Program-made: the position numbers and the translations under genes | Shown here: positions 24,442 to 33,880 of the stretch, in pieces | Layout of the letters: every line of letters begins with the position of its first letter | Position numbering within the stretch: position 1 is the stretch's first letter | NCBI GenBank assembly: GCA_029782145.1 | Contig: JAKOVH010000016.1 | Span: forward strand, 62,001-126,000 | Direction: 5' to 3' | DNA: 64,000 bases | Source of the DNA: Actinomycetes bacterium | GTDB taxonomy: Bacteria > Actinomycetota > Acidimicrobiia > Acidimicrobiales > Acidimicrobilacustridaceae | Notes under the pieces: generated by a model | The model's database searches: none | Seen by the model: only the letters and a program-made list of their open reading frames with translations | Told to the model about the DNA's origin: nothing

Positions 24442-26540
24442 CACTTGACCCCCAGGGCGGTCACGAGCAGGTCGATGAGCTTGATGCCGATGAACGGGGC
24501 GATCAGGCCGCCGACGCCGTAGATCAGCAGGTTGCGCCGCAGGATCGCCGAGGCGCTCAGGGCGCGGAACCGCACGCCTCGCAACGCCAGGGGGATCAGC
24601 GCCACGATGATGAGGGCGTTGAAGATGACCGCGCTCAGGATCGCCGAGTGCGGGTTCGACAGCTTCATCACGTTGAGCGTGTCGAGCGCCGGGTACACCC
24701 CCACGAACATCGCCGGGATGATGGCGAAGTACTTGGCCACGTCGTTGGCGATGGAGAACGTGGTGAGCGACCCCCGGGTGATGAGGAGCTGCTTGCCGAT
24801 CTCCACGATCTCGATCAGCTTCGTGGGGTTGGAGTCGAGGTCGACCATGTTCCCGGCTTCCTTGGCGGCCTGGGTGCCGGTGTTCATGGCCACGCCCACG
24901 TCGGCCTGGGCCAGCGCCGGGGCGTCGTTGGTGCCGTCACCGGTCATGGCCACCAGGAAGCCGCCCGCCTGCTCCTTCTTGATGAGGGCCATCTTGTCCT
25001 CGGGCGTCGCCTCGGCGAGGAAGTCGTCGACACCGGCCTCCTCGGCGATCGACGCCGCGGTGAGGGGGTTGTCGCCGGTGATCATCACCGTGCGGATGCC
25101 CATGGTGCGCAGCTCGTCGAAGCGCTCCCGCATCCCTGGCTTGACCACGTCCTTGAGGTGGATCACCCCCACCACCCGGCCGTCCTCGGCCACGGTGAGC
25201 GGGGTGCCCCCGCTGGTGGCGATGCCGTTGACGACCACCTCCAGCTCGTGGGGCACCTCCCTGCCCTGGTCGGTCACCCACCGCACGATCGAGTCGTTGG
25301 CGCCCTTGCGGATCGAGCGGCCGTTCCAGTCGACACCGCTCATGCGGGTCTGGGCGGTGAAGGGCACGAGCTCGGCGCCGGGCATGTCGGGGGCCCGCAG
25401 CTGGTACTGCTGCTCCGCCAGCACCACGATCGAGCGGCCCTCGGGCGTCTCGTCGGCGAGGCTGGAGGCCAGCGCCGCCGCCGCGACCTCCTCCTCGGTG
25501 GAGCCGCCCACGGGGATGAACTCCGCGGCTTGGCGGTTGCCGAAGGTGATGGTGCCCGTCTTGTCGAGCAGCAGCGTCGACACGTCGCCCGCCGCCTCGA
25601 CCGCCCGCCCGCTCATGGCCAGCACGTTGCGCTGCACGAGGCGGTCCATGCCGGCGATGCCGATGGCCGAGAGGAGGGCGCCGATCGTGGTGGGGATGAG
25701 GCAGACCAGCAGCGCCACCAGCACCACCAGCGACTGCTCGGCGCCGGAGTAGATGGCGAAGGGCTGCAGCGTCACCGTGGCCAGCAGGAAGATCAGCGTG
25801 AGCCCCGCCAGCAGGATGTTGAGCGCGATCTCGTTCGGCGTCTTCTGGCGGCTGGCGCCTTCGACGAGCGAGATCATGCGGTCGAGGAAGCTCTCGCCGG
25901 GCCGGGCCGAGATGCGCACGACGATGCGGTCCGACAGCACCCGGGTGCCGCCGGTGACGGCCGAGCGGTCGCCGCCGGACTCCCGGATCACCGGGGCCGA
26001 CTCGCCGGTGATGGCGCTCTCGTCGACCGAGGCGATGCCCTCGACGACGTCGCCGTCGCCGGGGATGAGCTGGCCCGCCTCGACCACGCACAGGTCGCCG
26101 ATCTCGAGCGCGGACGACGCCTTCTCGACGACGCTGCCGTCGGCCTGCTGCACGAACGCCGTGGTCTCCGAGCGGGTCTTGCGCAGGGTGTCGGCCTGGG
26201 CCTTCCCCCGGCCCTCGGCCACCGCCTCGGCGAAGTTGGCGAACAGCACCGTGAACCACAGCCACAGCGCGACGAGCCCGGTGAACCAGTTGTCGGCCGC
26301 GCTGGCCGAGCCGAGGTTCTTGAAGAACAGGTAGGTCGTGAAGACGCTGCCGATCTCGACCACGAACATGACCGGGTTGCGGGCCATCTGCCGGGGGTCG
26401 AGCTTCTTCAGCGCGTCGACGGACGCCCGCTTCATGATGGCGGGGTCGAAGAGCGACGCTGCCCCTCGGGTGCGGACCTTCGGCGGCCGCTGGTCGGCCG
26501 GCGCGGCGTCGACCGGCGCCGCGGGGGAGGTTGTGCTCAT
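24441..26540 (-). CDS. kdpB: Potassium-transporting P-type ATPase KdpB
   Basis: A 699-aa catalytic subunit. The phosphorylation motif DKTGTIT is near residue 330, TGES is near 170, [10 protein letters not shown] is near 530, and seven membrane helices are visible. It hydrolyses ATP to drive high-affinity potassium uptake by KdpA. ATG 26540 is preferred because GGAGG lies upstream at normal spacing; ATG 26552 in the same frame is also possible and would sit one base from the kdpA stop. Confidence 0.96.
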   Translation of the reverse strand: MSTTSPAAPVDAAPADQRPPKVRTRGAASLFDPAIMKRASVDALKKLDPRQMARNPVMFVVEIGSVFTTYLFFKNLGSASAADNWFTGLVALWLWFTVLFANFAEAVAEGRGKAQADTLRKTRSETTAFVQQADGSVVEKASSALEIGDLCVVEAGQLIPGDGDVVEGIASVDESAITGESAPVIRESGGDRSAVTGGTRVLSDRIVVRISARPGESFLDRMISLVEGASRQKTPNEIALNILLAGLTLIFLLATVTLQPFAIYSGAEQSLVVLVALLVCLIPTTIGALLSAIGIAGMDRLVQRNVLAMSGRAVEAAGDVSTLLLDKTGTITFGNRQAAEFIPVGGSTEEEVAAAALASSLADETPEGRSIVVLAEQQYQLRAPDMPGAELVPFTAQTRMSGVDWNGRSIRKGANDSIVRWVTDQGREVPHELEVVVNGIATSGGTPLTVAEDGRVVGVIHLKDVVKPGMRERFDELRTMGIRTVMITGDNPLTAASIAEEAGVDDFLAEATPEDKMALIKKEQAGGFLVAMTGDGTNDAPALAQADVGVAMNTGTQAAKEAGNMVDLDSNPTKLIEIVEIGKQLLITRGSLTTFSIANDVAKYFAIIPAMFVGVYPALDTLNVMKLSNPHSAILSAVIFNALIIVALIPLALRGVRFRALSASAILRRNLLIYGVGGLIAPFIGIKLIDLLVTALGVK

Positions 26541-26553
26541 GGAGTCCTCCATG

Positions 26554-28269
26554 TCAGGAGCCCTGGGTGAGCTGCTCGACGATCGGGCCGAGCGCCACGA
26601 CGGGGAAGTACGTGAGGCCGACGACGATGACCACGACGCCGGTCAGCAGCGTGGCGAACAGCGGCGTGCCGGTGGGGAAGGTGCCGGCCGACGGCGGCAC
26701 CTTCTGCTTGCGCACCAGCGAGCCGGCGATCGCCATCGCCGGGATGATGAGGAAGAAGCGGCCCACCAGCATGCTGATCCCGAGGGTGGTGTTGAACCAG
26801 TCGGTGTTGCCGCTGAGCCCGGCGAAGGCGGAGCCGTTGTTGTTGGCGGCCGAGGTGAAGGCGTAGGTCATCTCCGTCAGGCCGTGGGGGCCGGTGTTGA
26901 GCAGCGACGAGAGGGCCCAGTCGGCCACGATCGACACCGCGGTGAACCCCAGCACGCAGACCGGCACGAACAGGATGTAGAGCACGACGAGCTTCATCTC
27001 GCTCGCCTGGATCTTCTTGCCCAGGTACTCCGGTGTGCGGCCCACCATGAGCCCGGCGATGAACACGCTGAGCAAGGCGAAGATCAACATGCCGTAGAGC
27101 CCGGCACCGACGCCGCCCGGTGACACCTCCCCGAACATGATCTGCACCAGCGGCACCGCCCCGCCGGCGGGGGTGAAGCTGTCGTGGGCGGCGTTCACCG
27201 CCCCGGTGGAGGTGCCGGTGGTGGTGTTGGCGAACAGCCCGCTGGCCTCGGGCCCGAAGCGGGTCTCCTTGCCCTCCATGTTGCCGCCCGGTTGGGTGCT
27301 GGTGATCGACTGGTCGACCCCGAGCGACGTGAGGTTGGGGTTGCCGGCCCCCTCGAAGTGCATGGCGACGAGGGCACCGACGAGCCAGAGGGCCATCATC
27401 GCCGCCAGCACGGCCAGGCCCTGGCGCCGGTCCTTGGCCATGCGCCCGAAGGCGAACGGCAGCGAGACGGGGATGACCAGGATGAGCCACATCTCGAAGG
27501 TGTTGGTGAACCCGTTGGGGTTCTCGAACGGATGGGCCGAGTTGGCGTTGTAGAACCCGCCACCGTTGGTGCCGAGCTCCTTGATGCTCTCCTGGCTGGC
27601 CACCGGACCGCCGGGGATGACCTGCTCGGTGCCCTCCACGGTGGCGACGGAGCGGTCCTGGTGGAAGTTCTGCACCACGCCCTGGCTGGCCAGCACGATG
27701 GCGGAGAGGAACGCCAGGGGCAGCAGGATGCGCAGCACGCCCCGGGTCAGATCGACCCAGAAGTTGCCGAGCGTCGGGCTCGTGCGTCGCACCAGCCCCC
27801 GGATGAGGGCGATGGCCACGGTGAGCCCCACCGCCGCCGACACGAAGTTCTGCACCGCCAGGCCGACCATCTGGGTGAGGAACGACATGGTCGACTCGCC
27901 CGAGTAGTTCTGCCAGTTGGTGTTGGTGAGGAAGCTGGCCGCGGTGTTGAACGACAGCGGTGCCGGCACCCCCGGGAGCCCGTTGGGGTTGCCCGGCAGG
28001 CCGCCCTGCAGCCGCTGGAGGGCGTACAGGAACAGCACCGACACCAAGGAGAACGCCAGCAGCGAGATGGTGTACCCGGTCCAGCGCTGCTCGCGCCTGC
28101 CGATGCGGCACAGCCGGAAGATGGCGTTCTCGATCGGTCCGAAGACGCGCTCGAGGGGGCGGGTCTCGTCGTCGCCGTAGATCCGGGCGATGTAGATGCC
28201 GAGGAACGGCGCCGTGGCCCCGACCAGCACGACGAGCACGAGGAGCTGGATCCAGCCCTGACCGCTCAT
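26554..28269 (-). CDS. kdpA: Potassium-transporting ATPase KdpA
   Basis: A 571-aa membrane protein of about ten helices with the selectivity-loop motifs [40 protein letters not shown], and [16 protein letters not shown]. It is the ion-conducting subunit. ATG 28269 overlaps the kdpF stop (ATGA). Confidence 0.97.
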   Translation of the reverse strand: MSGQGWIQLLVLVVLVGATAPFLGIYIARIYGDDETRPLERVFGPIENAIFRLCRIGRREQRWTGYTISLLAFSLVSVLFLYALQRLQGGLPGNPNGLPGVPAPLSFNTAASFLTNTNWQNYSGESTMSFLTQMVGLAVQNFVSAAVGLTVAIALIRGLVRRTSPTLGNFWVDLTRGVLRILLPLAFLSAIVLASQGVVQNFHQDRSVATVEGTEQVIPGGPVASQESIKELGTNGGGFYNANSAHPFENPNGFTNTFEMWLILVIPVSLPFAFGRMAKDRRQGLAVLAAMMALWLVGALVAMHFEGAGNPNLTSLGVDQSITSTQPGGNMEGKETRFGPEASGLFANTTTGTSTGAVNAAHDSFTPAGGAVPLVQIMFGEVSPGGVGAGLYGMLIFALLSVFIAGLMVGRTPEYLGKKIQASEMKLVVLYILFVPVCVLGFTAVSIVADWALSSLLNTGPHGLTEMTYAFTSAANNNGSAFAGLSGNTDWFNTTLGISMLVGRFFLIIPAMAIAGSLVRKQKVPPSAGTFPTGTPLFATLLTGVVVIVVGLTYFPVVALGPIVEQLTQGS

Positions 28270-28358
28270 CACAGCTTCTCGGGGATGACGAGGGCGGCGA
28301 CCAGGTAGCCGGCGATGAGGAGCGCCAGCACCAGGCCGATCACCGTGTCGGCGCTCAT
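28269..28358 (-). CDS. kdpF: KdpF, 29-residue membrane subunit
   Basis: A 29-aa peptide starting [15 protein letters not shown], one membrane helix and an IPEKL end, as in known KdpF. It stabilises the complex. It overlaps both neighbours: its ATG is within the stop of the 53-aa gene, and its TGA is within the kdpA start. The length and the ending match the family. Confidence 0.92.
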   Translation of the reverse strand: MSADTVIGLVLALLIAGYLVAALVIPEKL

Positions 28359-28516
28359 CGGGCTGCCACCTCGGGGACCGCGGGCTCGTCGGCCCCGGTC
28401 GCGGCGCCGGACGCGCTGAGCTCGTCGGGCCCGATGATCCGGTCGCAGGCCTTGACGAGGAGCAGGCACAGGGCGAAGAAGCCGATGATCACGGCGACGA
28501 ACAACAGGTCGGCCAT
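28355..28516 (-). CDS. Small membrane protein heading the kdp operon
   Basis: A 53-aa protein, [20 protein letters not shown] at the start, one membrane helix followed by a short polar tail ([12 protein letters not shown]). GGAAGG stands 3-8 bases upstream of the ATG at 28516, and the stop overlaps the kdpF ATG. Small proteins at this position precede kdpF in some actinobacteria; the role in the complex is not known to me. Its coding nature is supported by the ribosome site, the overlap and the membrane helix. Confidence 0.8.
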   Translation of the reverse strand: MADLLFVAVIIGFFALCLLLVKACDRIIGPDELSASGAATGADEPAVPEVAAR

Positions 28517-28590
28517 GGGGTCCTTCCTTCAGGGCGGTCGGCGGGCTTCGCAGGTGTCCGTCGGCGGTCCGTGGATCGGCCCGCACGGGA

Positions 28591-28620
28591 TCGATAACGC
28601 CCCTGGCGGGCCGATGTCGA
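28591..28620 (-). promoter_or_regulatory. Possible kdp operon promoter
   Basis: Leftward TCGACA (28615-28620) and TTATCG (28592-28597) are 17 bases apart and 75 bases upstream of the 53-aa gene. A weak match to a sigma-70 promoter in the 191-base divergent gap, where KdpE would be expected to bind. No clear KdpE box is recognised. Confidence 0.3.
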
Positions 28621-28707
28621 CAGTCTTCACGACTTCTTGACGGCGCTGCCGGGGATCTTCCCGTCCCGCCCCTGCCCCGATCGGGGTCGGCGTCGTACAA
28701 CAGATCC

Positions 28708-29265
28708 ATGTTCGCCGTCGACTACGTCTCGGGGCACTCGAGCGGCTCTCCCGCCTGGGTCGAGCTGGTGGCCGCCGGCCTCGCCGTCGCTGCCGTGGTG
28801 TTCGTGGCCGGGCGCCTCCTGGCGCTGCGGGTCGTCTGCCGGATCCGCCGCCGTGACGTCGAGTCGGCCACGGCGGTGTCCGGGGTGGTCGCCGCCGCCG
28901 TCAGCGGCGACGACCCCGACGTCGTCGTCATGCGGGCCGCCTACGAGCTGCGCCAGCTGCTGCACCTGGCCGACTGCCGCTGGGCCTGGCTGGGCGATCC
29001 CCTGCCCGTGGGCGCGCTCGAGGACGACGGATCCGTCCGCTTCGGCCTCTACCGCTGGCCGGTGGCCCGTGAGGGCCTCCCCCCGAGTGGCGTGCAGCGG
29101 CGCCTGGCGGCCAACGGCGACATCTTCGGCTGGATCGTGATGGTGCCGGCGTCGGCTGCGCCGGCGAGCCCGGCCCAGCTGCGCGCCGCCGTGACCCTGA
29201 TCGACGTCGTCGCGATGTGCCTCGACGAGCACCGGCACCTGGCGATGCCAGGGCCTAGCGTCTGA
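28708..29265 (+). CDS. Membrane-anchored GAF-like protein preceding kdpD
   Basis: A 185-aa protein with one N-terminal membrane helix (VELVAAGLAVAAVVFVAGRL) and a soluble domain (about residues 60-175) resembling the GAF-like sensor domain of KdpD: RAAYELRQLLHLADCRWAWL, then VTLIDVVAMCLDEH at the end. It ends 3 bases before kdpD, so it is probably co-expressed and may tune the sensor. This is inferred from position. Confidence 0.7.
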   Translation: MFAVDYVSGHSSGSPAWVELVAAGLAVAAVVFVAGRLLALRVVCRIRRRDVESATAVSGVVAAAVSGDDPDVVVMRAAYELRQLLHLADCRWAWLGDPLPVGALEDDGSVRFGLYRWPVAREGLPPSGVQRRLAANGDIFGWIVMVPASAAPASPAQLRAAVTLIDVVAMCLDEHRHLAMPGPSV

Positions 29266-29268
29266 CGC

Positions 29269-31784
29269 ATGGCCCGCGGTCAGCTGCGCATCTACCTGGG
29301 TGCCGCACCGGGCGTCGGCAAGACGTTCGCCATGCTCGACGAGGGCTGGCGCCGCAAGGGCCGCGGCACCGACGTCGTGGTGGGCCTGGTGGAGACCCAC
29401 GGCCGGCGGCGCACCCTCGAGCAGATCCGGGACCTCGAGGTCGTGCCCCGCCGCCGGGTCGAGTACCGGGGAACGGTGTTCGAGGAGATGGACCTCGACG
29501 CCGTCCTGGCCCGGCGCCCCCAGGTGGCCCTCGTGGACGAGTTGGCGCACACCAACGTGCCCGGGTGCCGCAACGTCAAGCGGTGGGAGGACATCGAGGA
29601 GCTGCTCGACGCCGGCATCGACGTCATCTCGACGGTCAACATCCAGCACCTCGAGAGCGTCAACGACGTCGTCGCCGAGATCACCGGCATCCAGCAGCAG
29701 GAGACCGTGCCCGACGAGGTCGTGCGCGCCGCCGACCAGATCGAGCTGGTCGACATGGCCCCCGAGGCGCTGCGCCGGCGGATGGCGCACGGCAACGTCT
29801 ACGCCGCTGACAAGGTCGATGCTGCGCTGGCCAACTACTTCCGGGTGGGCAACCTCTCGGCTCTGCGGGAGCTGGCGCTGCTGTGGACCGCCGACCGGGT
29901 CGACGAGGCGCTGCAGGACTACCGCGAGGCGCACGGCATCAGCCGGCCGTGGGAGACCCGCGAGCGCATCGTCGTGGCGGTGACCGGCGCGCCGAGCGGG
30001 GAGAACCTCATCCGGCGCGCCGCTCGGATGGCGGCCCGCTCGCACGCCGAGCTGCTCGGCGTGCACGTGCGGTCCGACACCGGCCTGGCCGAGGGCGGCG
30101 AGGACCGGCTGGAGCAGCACCGGGTGCTCCTCACGGACCTGGGCGGCACCTACCACGAGGTGGTGGGGTCCGACCCGGGCGACAGCCTGGTGCGCTTCGC
30201 CCTGGCCGAGAACGCCACCCAGCTGGTGATGGGGGCCAGCGCCCGCCCCCGGTGGCGCGAGCTGCTCAGCGGGTCGGTCATCAACCAGGTCGTGCGAGCC
30301 GCCGGGCCCATCGACATCCACGTGATCTCGGGTGACGAGGCCCCGGCGCGCGGCGGGCCGCGGCTGCTCGCGCACCGACGCCGCCGGCTGTCCGCGCTCA
30401 GCCGGGAGCGCCAGATCGCCGGCTGGGTCCTCGCCGCGGTCGGGTTGCCCCTGCTCACCCTGCTGCTGCTCTGGGTCGACCCGCACCTCAACCTGCCCTC
30501 CGACATGCTCGTGTACCTGCTGTTCGTGGGGGCGGTGGCGGTGGTCGGGGGCATGGGGCCGGCCGTGGTCGCCGCCCTCGCCGCGTCCCTGGTCACCAAC
30601 TGGTTCTTCACCCCACCGGTGCACACGTGGACGATCGCCGAGGCCGACAACGTGGTGGCGCTCGTGGTCTTCCTCGCCGTGGCGACCGTGGTCTCGTTGC
30701 TGGTGAGCCGCCTGGCCCGCCGTTCGGCCGACGCGGCCCGCGCTCACGCCGAGGCTGAGGCGATCGCCGCGGTGGCCGGCAACCTCGTCGAGGCCGAGAA
30801 CCCGCTGGAGGCCGCCGTCGGCCACCTCCGCTCGACGTTCGACCTCGACGCCGTGGCGGTGCTGCGAGGAGACGGCGGCAGCTGGGTGGTCGAGGCCAGC
30901 GCGGGTGAGCCGGTGCCCACCTCGCCCGACGGGCACGCCACCCTGGCGCTGAGGGGAGGGGCGACCCTCGTGCTCGACGGCCCGGCCCTCCACAGCGAGG
31001 ACGTGCAGGTCCTGCGCGCCTTCGTCGCCCAGCTCGGCGCCGCCCTCGAGCAGCGCGAGCTGCGGGCCGAAGCGGAGAGCGCGGCGACCGCCGCCGAGGG
31101 CGACCGGCTCCGCACAGCCATCCTCCGCGCCGTGTCCCACGACCTGCGCACGCCGCTCGCCTCCATCAAGGCGTCCGTGACCTCGCTCCTCCAGGACGAC
31201 GTGGAGTGGAGCGCGCACGACCGCCAGGAGTTCCTCGCCACCATCGAGGAGGAGACCGACCGGCTCAACCGCATGGTCGGCAACCTGCTCGACATGAGCC
31301 GCCTGCACAGCGGCATCGTCGAGCCCGGGCTGCGGGCGGTGGGCCTCGAGGAGGTCGTGCCCCGGGCGCTGATGAGCATCAGCGGCGACGCCGCCCGGCT
31401 GGGGGCGCGCGGCGTGAAGGTCGAGGTGCCCGAGCAACTGCCCCGCGTGGTGGCGGACCCCGACCTGCTCGAGCGGGTGGTGGCCAACCTCGTGGCCAAC
31501 GCGCTGCTGCACTCCCGGCGCGAGGCGGCGGTGCGGGTCGAAGCGGGCCAGGTGGGCACCCGCGTCGACCTGCGGGTCGTCGACCACGGCGTGGGGGTGC
31601 CCGAGCGGGAGCGCGAGCGGATGTTCGAGCCGTTCCAGCGCCTCGGCGACGGCGCCGCGGACTCGGGTGTCGGCCTGGGCCTGGCCGTCTCCCGTGGCTT
31701 CGTCGAGGCGATGGGCGGCGAGCTGTCCGTCGACGACACGCCCGGCGGAGGCCTCACCTTCACCGTCTCGCTCCCGGTGGCGTC

Positions 31785-31788
<4 letters not shown>
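29269..31788 (+). CDS. kdpD: Osmosensitive potassium sensor histidine kinase KdpD
   Basis: An 839-aa kinase. Residues 5-210 are the KdpD N-terminal domain with Walker A GAAPGVGKT and DELAHTNVPG. A universal-stress-protein-like domain follows (230-350), four DUF4118 membrane helices (385-480), a GAF-like domain (about 505-600), then the H box VSHDLRTPLASIKAS and an ATPase with NLVANALLHS and GVGLGLAVSRG. It phosphorylates KdpE under potassium limitation. The kdpE GTG overlaps its stop. Confidence 0.96.
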
Positions 31789-32468
<680 letters not shown>

Positions 32469-32559
32469 CGGGGCCGTGCCGCGACGCGCTGGCGGCGGCC
32501 GAGCGACCGGGCTGCACTGGAGGGCACCGGAGGTCCGCTTCGACGCAGGGGAGGGCGAC

Positions 32560-32871
32560 ATGGCCGACAGCTGCACGCACCTGGACACGGTGGTCGACGT
32601 GACACCGTCGAGCGACGGCTGCGAGGACTGCCTGCGCACGGGTGACCGCTGGGTCCACCTGCGCCTGTGCATGAGATGCGGGCACGTCGGGTGCTGCGAC
32701 AGCTCCCCGAACCGCCACGCCACCGCCCACTGGCACGACCACCCCGACCACCCGATCGTCCGGTCCTACGAGCCCGGGGAGGACTGGTGGTGGTGCTACG
32801 CCGACGAGCTCGGCTTCGACGTGCCCGGTGCGCCGCCGGCGCCGTCGCACTCCGGCCGAAGCTGGTTCTGA
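32560..32871 (+). CDS. UBP-type zinc finger protein
   Basis: A 103-aa protein made mostly of one zf-UBP domain: CTHL, CEDC, CMRCGHVGCCDSSPNRHATA, then HPDHPIVRSYEPGEDWWWCY. In bacteria this fold occurs in small proteins of unknown partner; there is no ubiquitin here. The last codons (SGRSWF) lie inside the perfect hairpin at 32859-32905. The ATG is preceded by GGGGAGGG. Confidence 0.85.
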   Translation: MADSCTHLDTVVDVTPSSDGCEDCLRTGDRWVHLRLCMRCGHVGCCDSSPNRHATAHWHDHPDHPIVRSYEPGEDWWWCYADELGFDVPGAPPAPSHSGRSWF

Positions 32872-32905
32872 TCGTTCCGGTTCCCGGAACGATCAGAACC
32901 AGCTT
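32859..32905. terminator. Perfect 22-bp hairpin between convergent genes
   Basis: Arms 32859-32880 and 32884-32905 are fully complementary with a 3-base loop TTC. The left arm overlaps the end of the UBP gene. It lies between that gene and the leftward regulator ending at 32950. Its arms differ from the TTCTGGTGGAG family. No U tract. Confidence 0.65.
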
Positions 32906-32949
32906 GGCGCGGGGGTTCTCGGGGGCGCGGGGGTCCTCGGGGCTCGGGC

Positions 32950-33267
32950 TCAGCGGGCCGAGCGGGCGGTGGGCCGGAGCTTGCCGAGGGTCACCAGGAG
33001 TTCGCCCACGGTGTGGTCGTGCTCGAGCGGGTGGCGCAGGGGAGCGTCGGGGTGCACCTCGTAGTGGTTGCGCCGGCCCTCCTTGGTGCGCGTCACGTAG
33101 CCCTCGGTGACGAGGTCGGAGATGATGCTCTGGGCCGCTCGCTCGGTGATGCCCACGAGCGTGGCGATGTCGCGGGCCCGGATGTCGGGCTGCTCGGAGA
33201 TGCACACGAGGACGTGGGCGTGGTTGGTGAGGAACGTCCACGTCGGCTTGGGGTGATCGTCGGGCAT
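32950..33267 (-). CDS. Winged-helix transcriptional regulator
   Basis: A 105-aa MarR/ArsR-like DNA-binding protein. The helix-turn-helix is RARDIATLVGITERAAQSII, then the wing VTRTKEGRRNHYEVH. It starts MPDDHPKPTWTFLTNHAHVL; such short proteins are common in actinobacteria. It follows the dab operon on the same strand with a 76-base gap, so it may or may not regulate it. Confidence 0.75.
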   Translation of the reverse strand: MPDDHPKPTWTFLTNHAHVLVCISEQPDIRARDIATLVGITERAAQSIISDLVTEGYVTRTKEGRRNHYEVHPDAPLRHPLEHDHTVGELLVTLGKLRPTARSAR

Positions 33268-33343
33268 CGCCAGCGCGCCTCCGGCGATCGGGGATCAGGG
33301 CGCCGGGATCATACCGGTGCCTTCCCGGCCCCTCGGTGAGCCC

Positions 33344-33880
33344 TCACGGCCTCCGGCGCGCGTCGCTGACGGCCACCGTCCACGACGGCACCCCGAGCCA
33401 GACCGCGGCCGCGTGGCGCACGTCGACCAGCGCGGCCTCGGCCGAGGGCCCGTGGCCCATCACCGACGGCTCCTCGACGAGGAACGAGCACCAGGTGCCG
33501 TCCGGCTCGGTCGCCTCGGCGACCGCCGACAGGCGCACCACCGGCGGCGGAGCGGTTGCGTCCCCACCGGTGTCGCGGTGGCCCGCGGATGTCGTGGACC
33601 GGTCGGTCGCCGCGAGCCACTCGCGCCCGAGCAGGGGCGCCAGCCCCCACTCGAGGCGCCGGGCCACGGCGTCGGGCAGCACCGGGTGGTGGGCCGGCAC
33701 GACCACCCTCTCGGTGCCGCGGGTGCCGAGCACGTGGGCGCCGTTCGCCACGAGGTCGAACCCGTGGTCGCGCAGGGTGGTGAGCACCCGCTCGAGGGCC
33801 ACACCGTCGGCTCGCGCCGAGGGCCGATCGAGCGGGACGGTGGGGGGCGGTTCGGCCAGGGCGAGCTCAGTGGGGGACAT
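33344..33880 (-). CDS. HicA-like plus HicB-like fused protein in the dab operon
   Basis: A 178-aa protein. Residues 25-90 look like a HicA fold: VLTTLRDHGFDLVANGAHVL, then ERVVVPAHHPVLPD. A Ser/Thr/Gly-rich linker follows, then residues 112-165 resemble a partial HicB domain (GTWCSFLVEEPSVMGHGPS, then EAALVDVRHAAAVWL). In HicAB systems an RNase toxin with an active His is neutralised by HicB; here both would be one chain. It overlaps the dabA stop by 14 bases in another frame, so it is the third gene of the operon. Fold assignment is from pattern reading only; an alternative is an unrelated accessory protein. Confidence 0.6.
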   Translation of the reverse strand: MSPTELALAEPPPTVPLDRPSARADGVALERVLTTLRDHGFDLVANGAHVLGTRGTERVVVPAHHPVLPDAVARRLEWGLAPLLGREWLAATDRSTTSAGHRDTGGDATAPPPVVRLSAVAEATEPDGTWCSFLVEEPSVMGHGPSAEAALVDVRHAAAVWLGVPSWTVAVSDARRRP

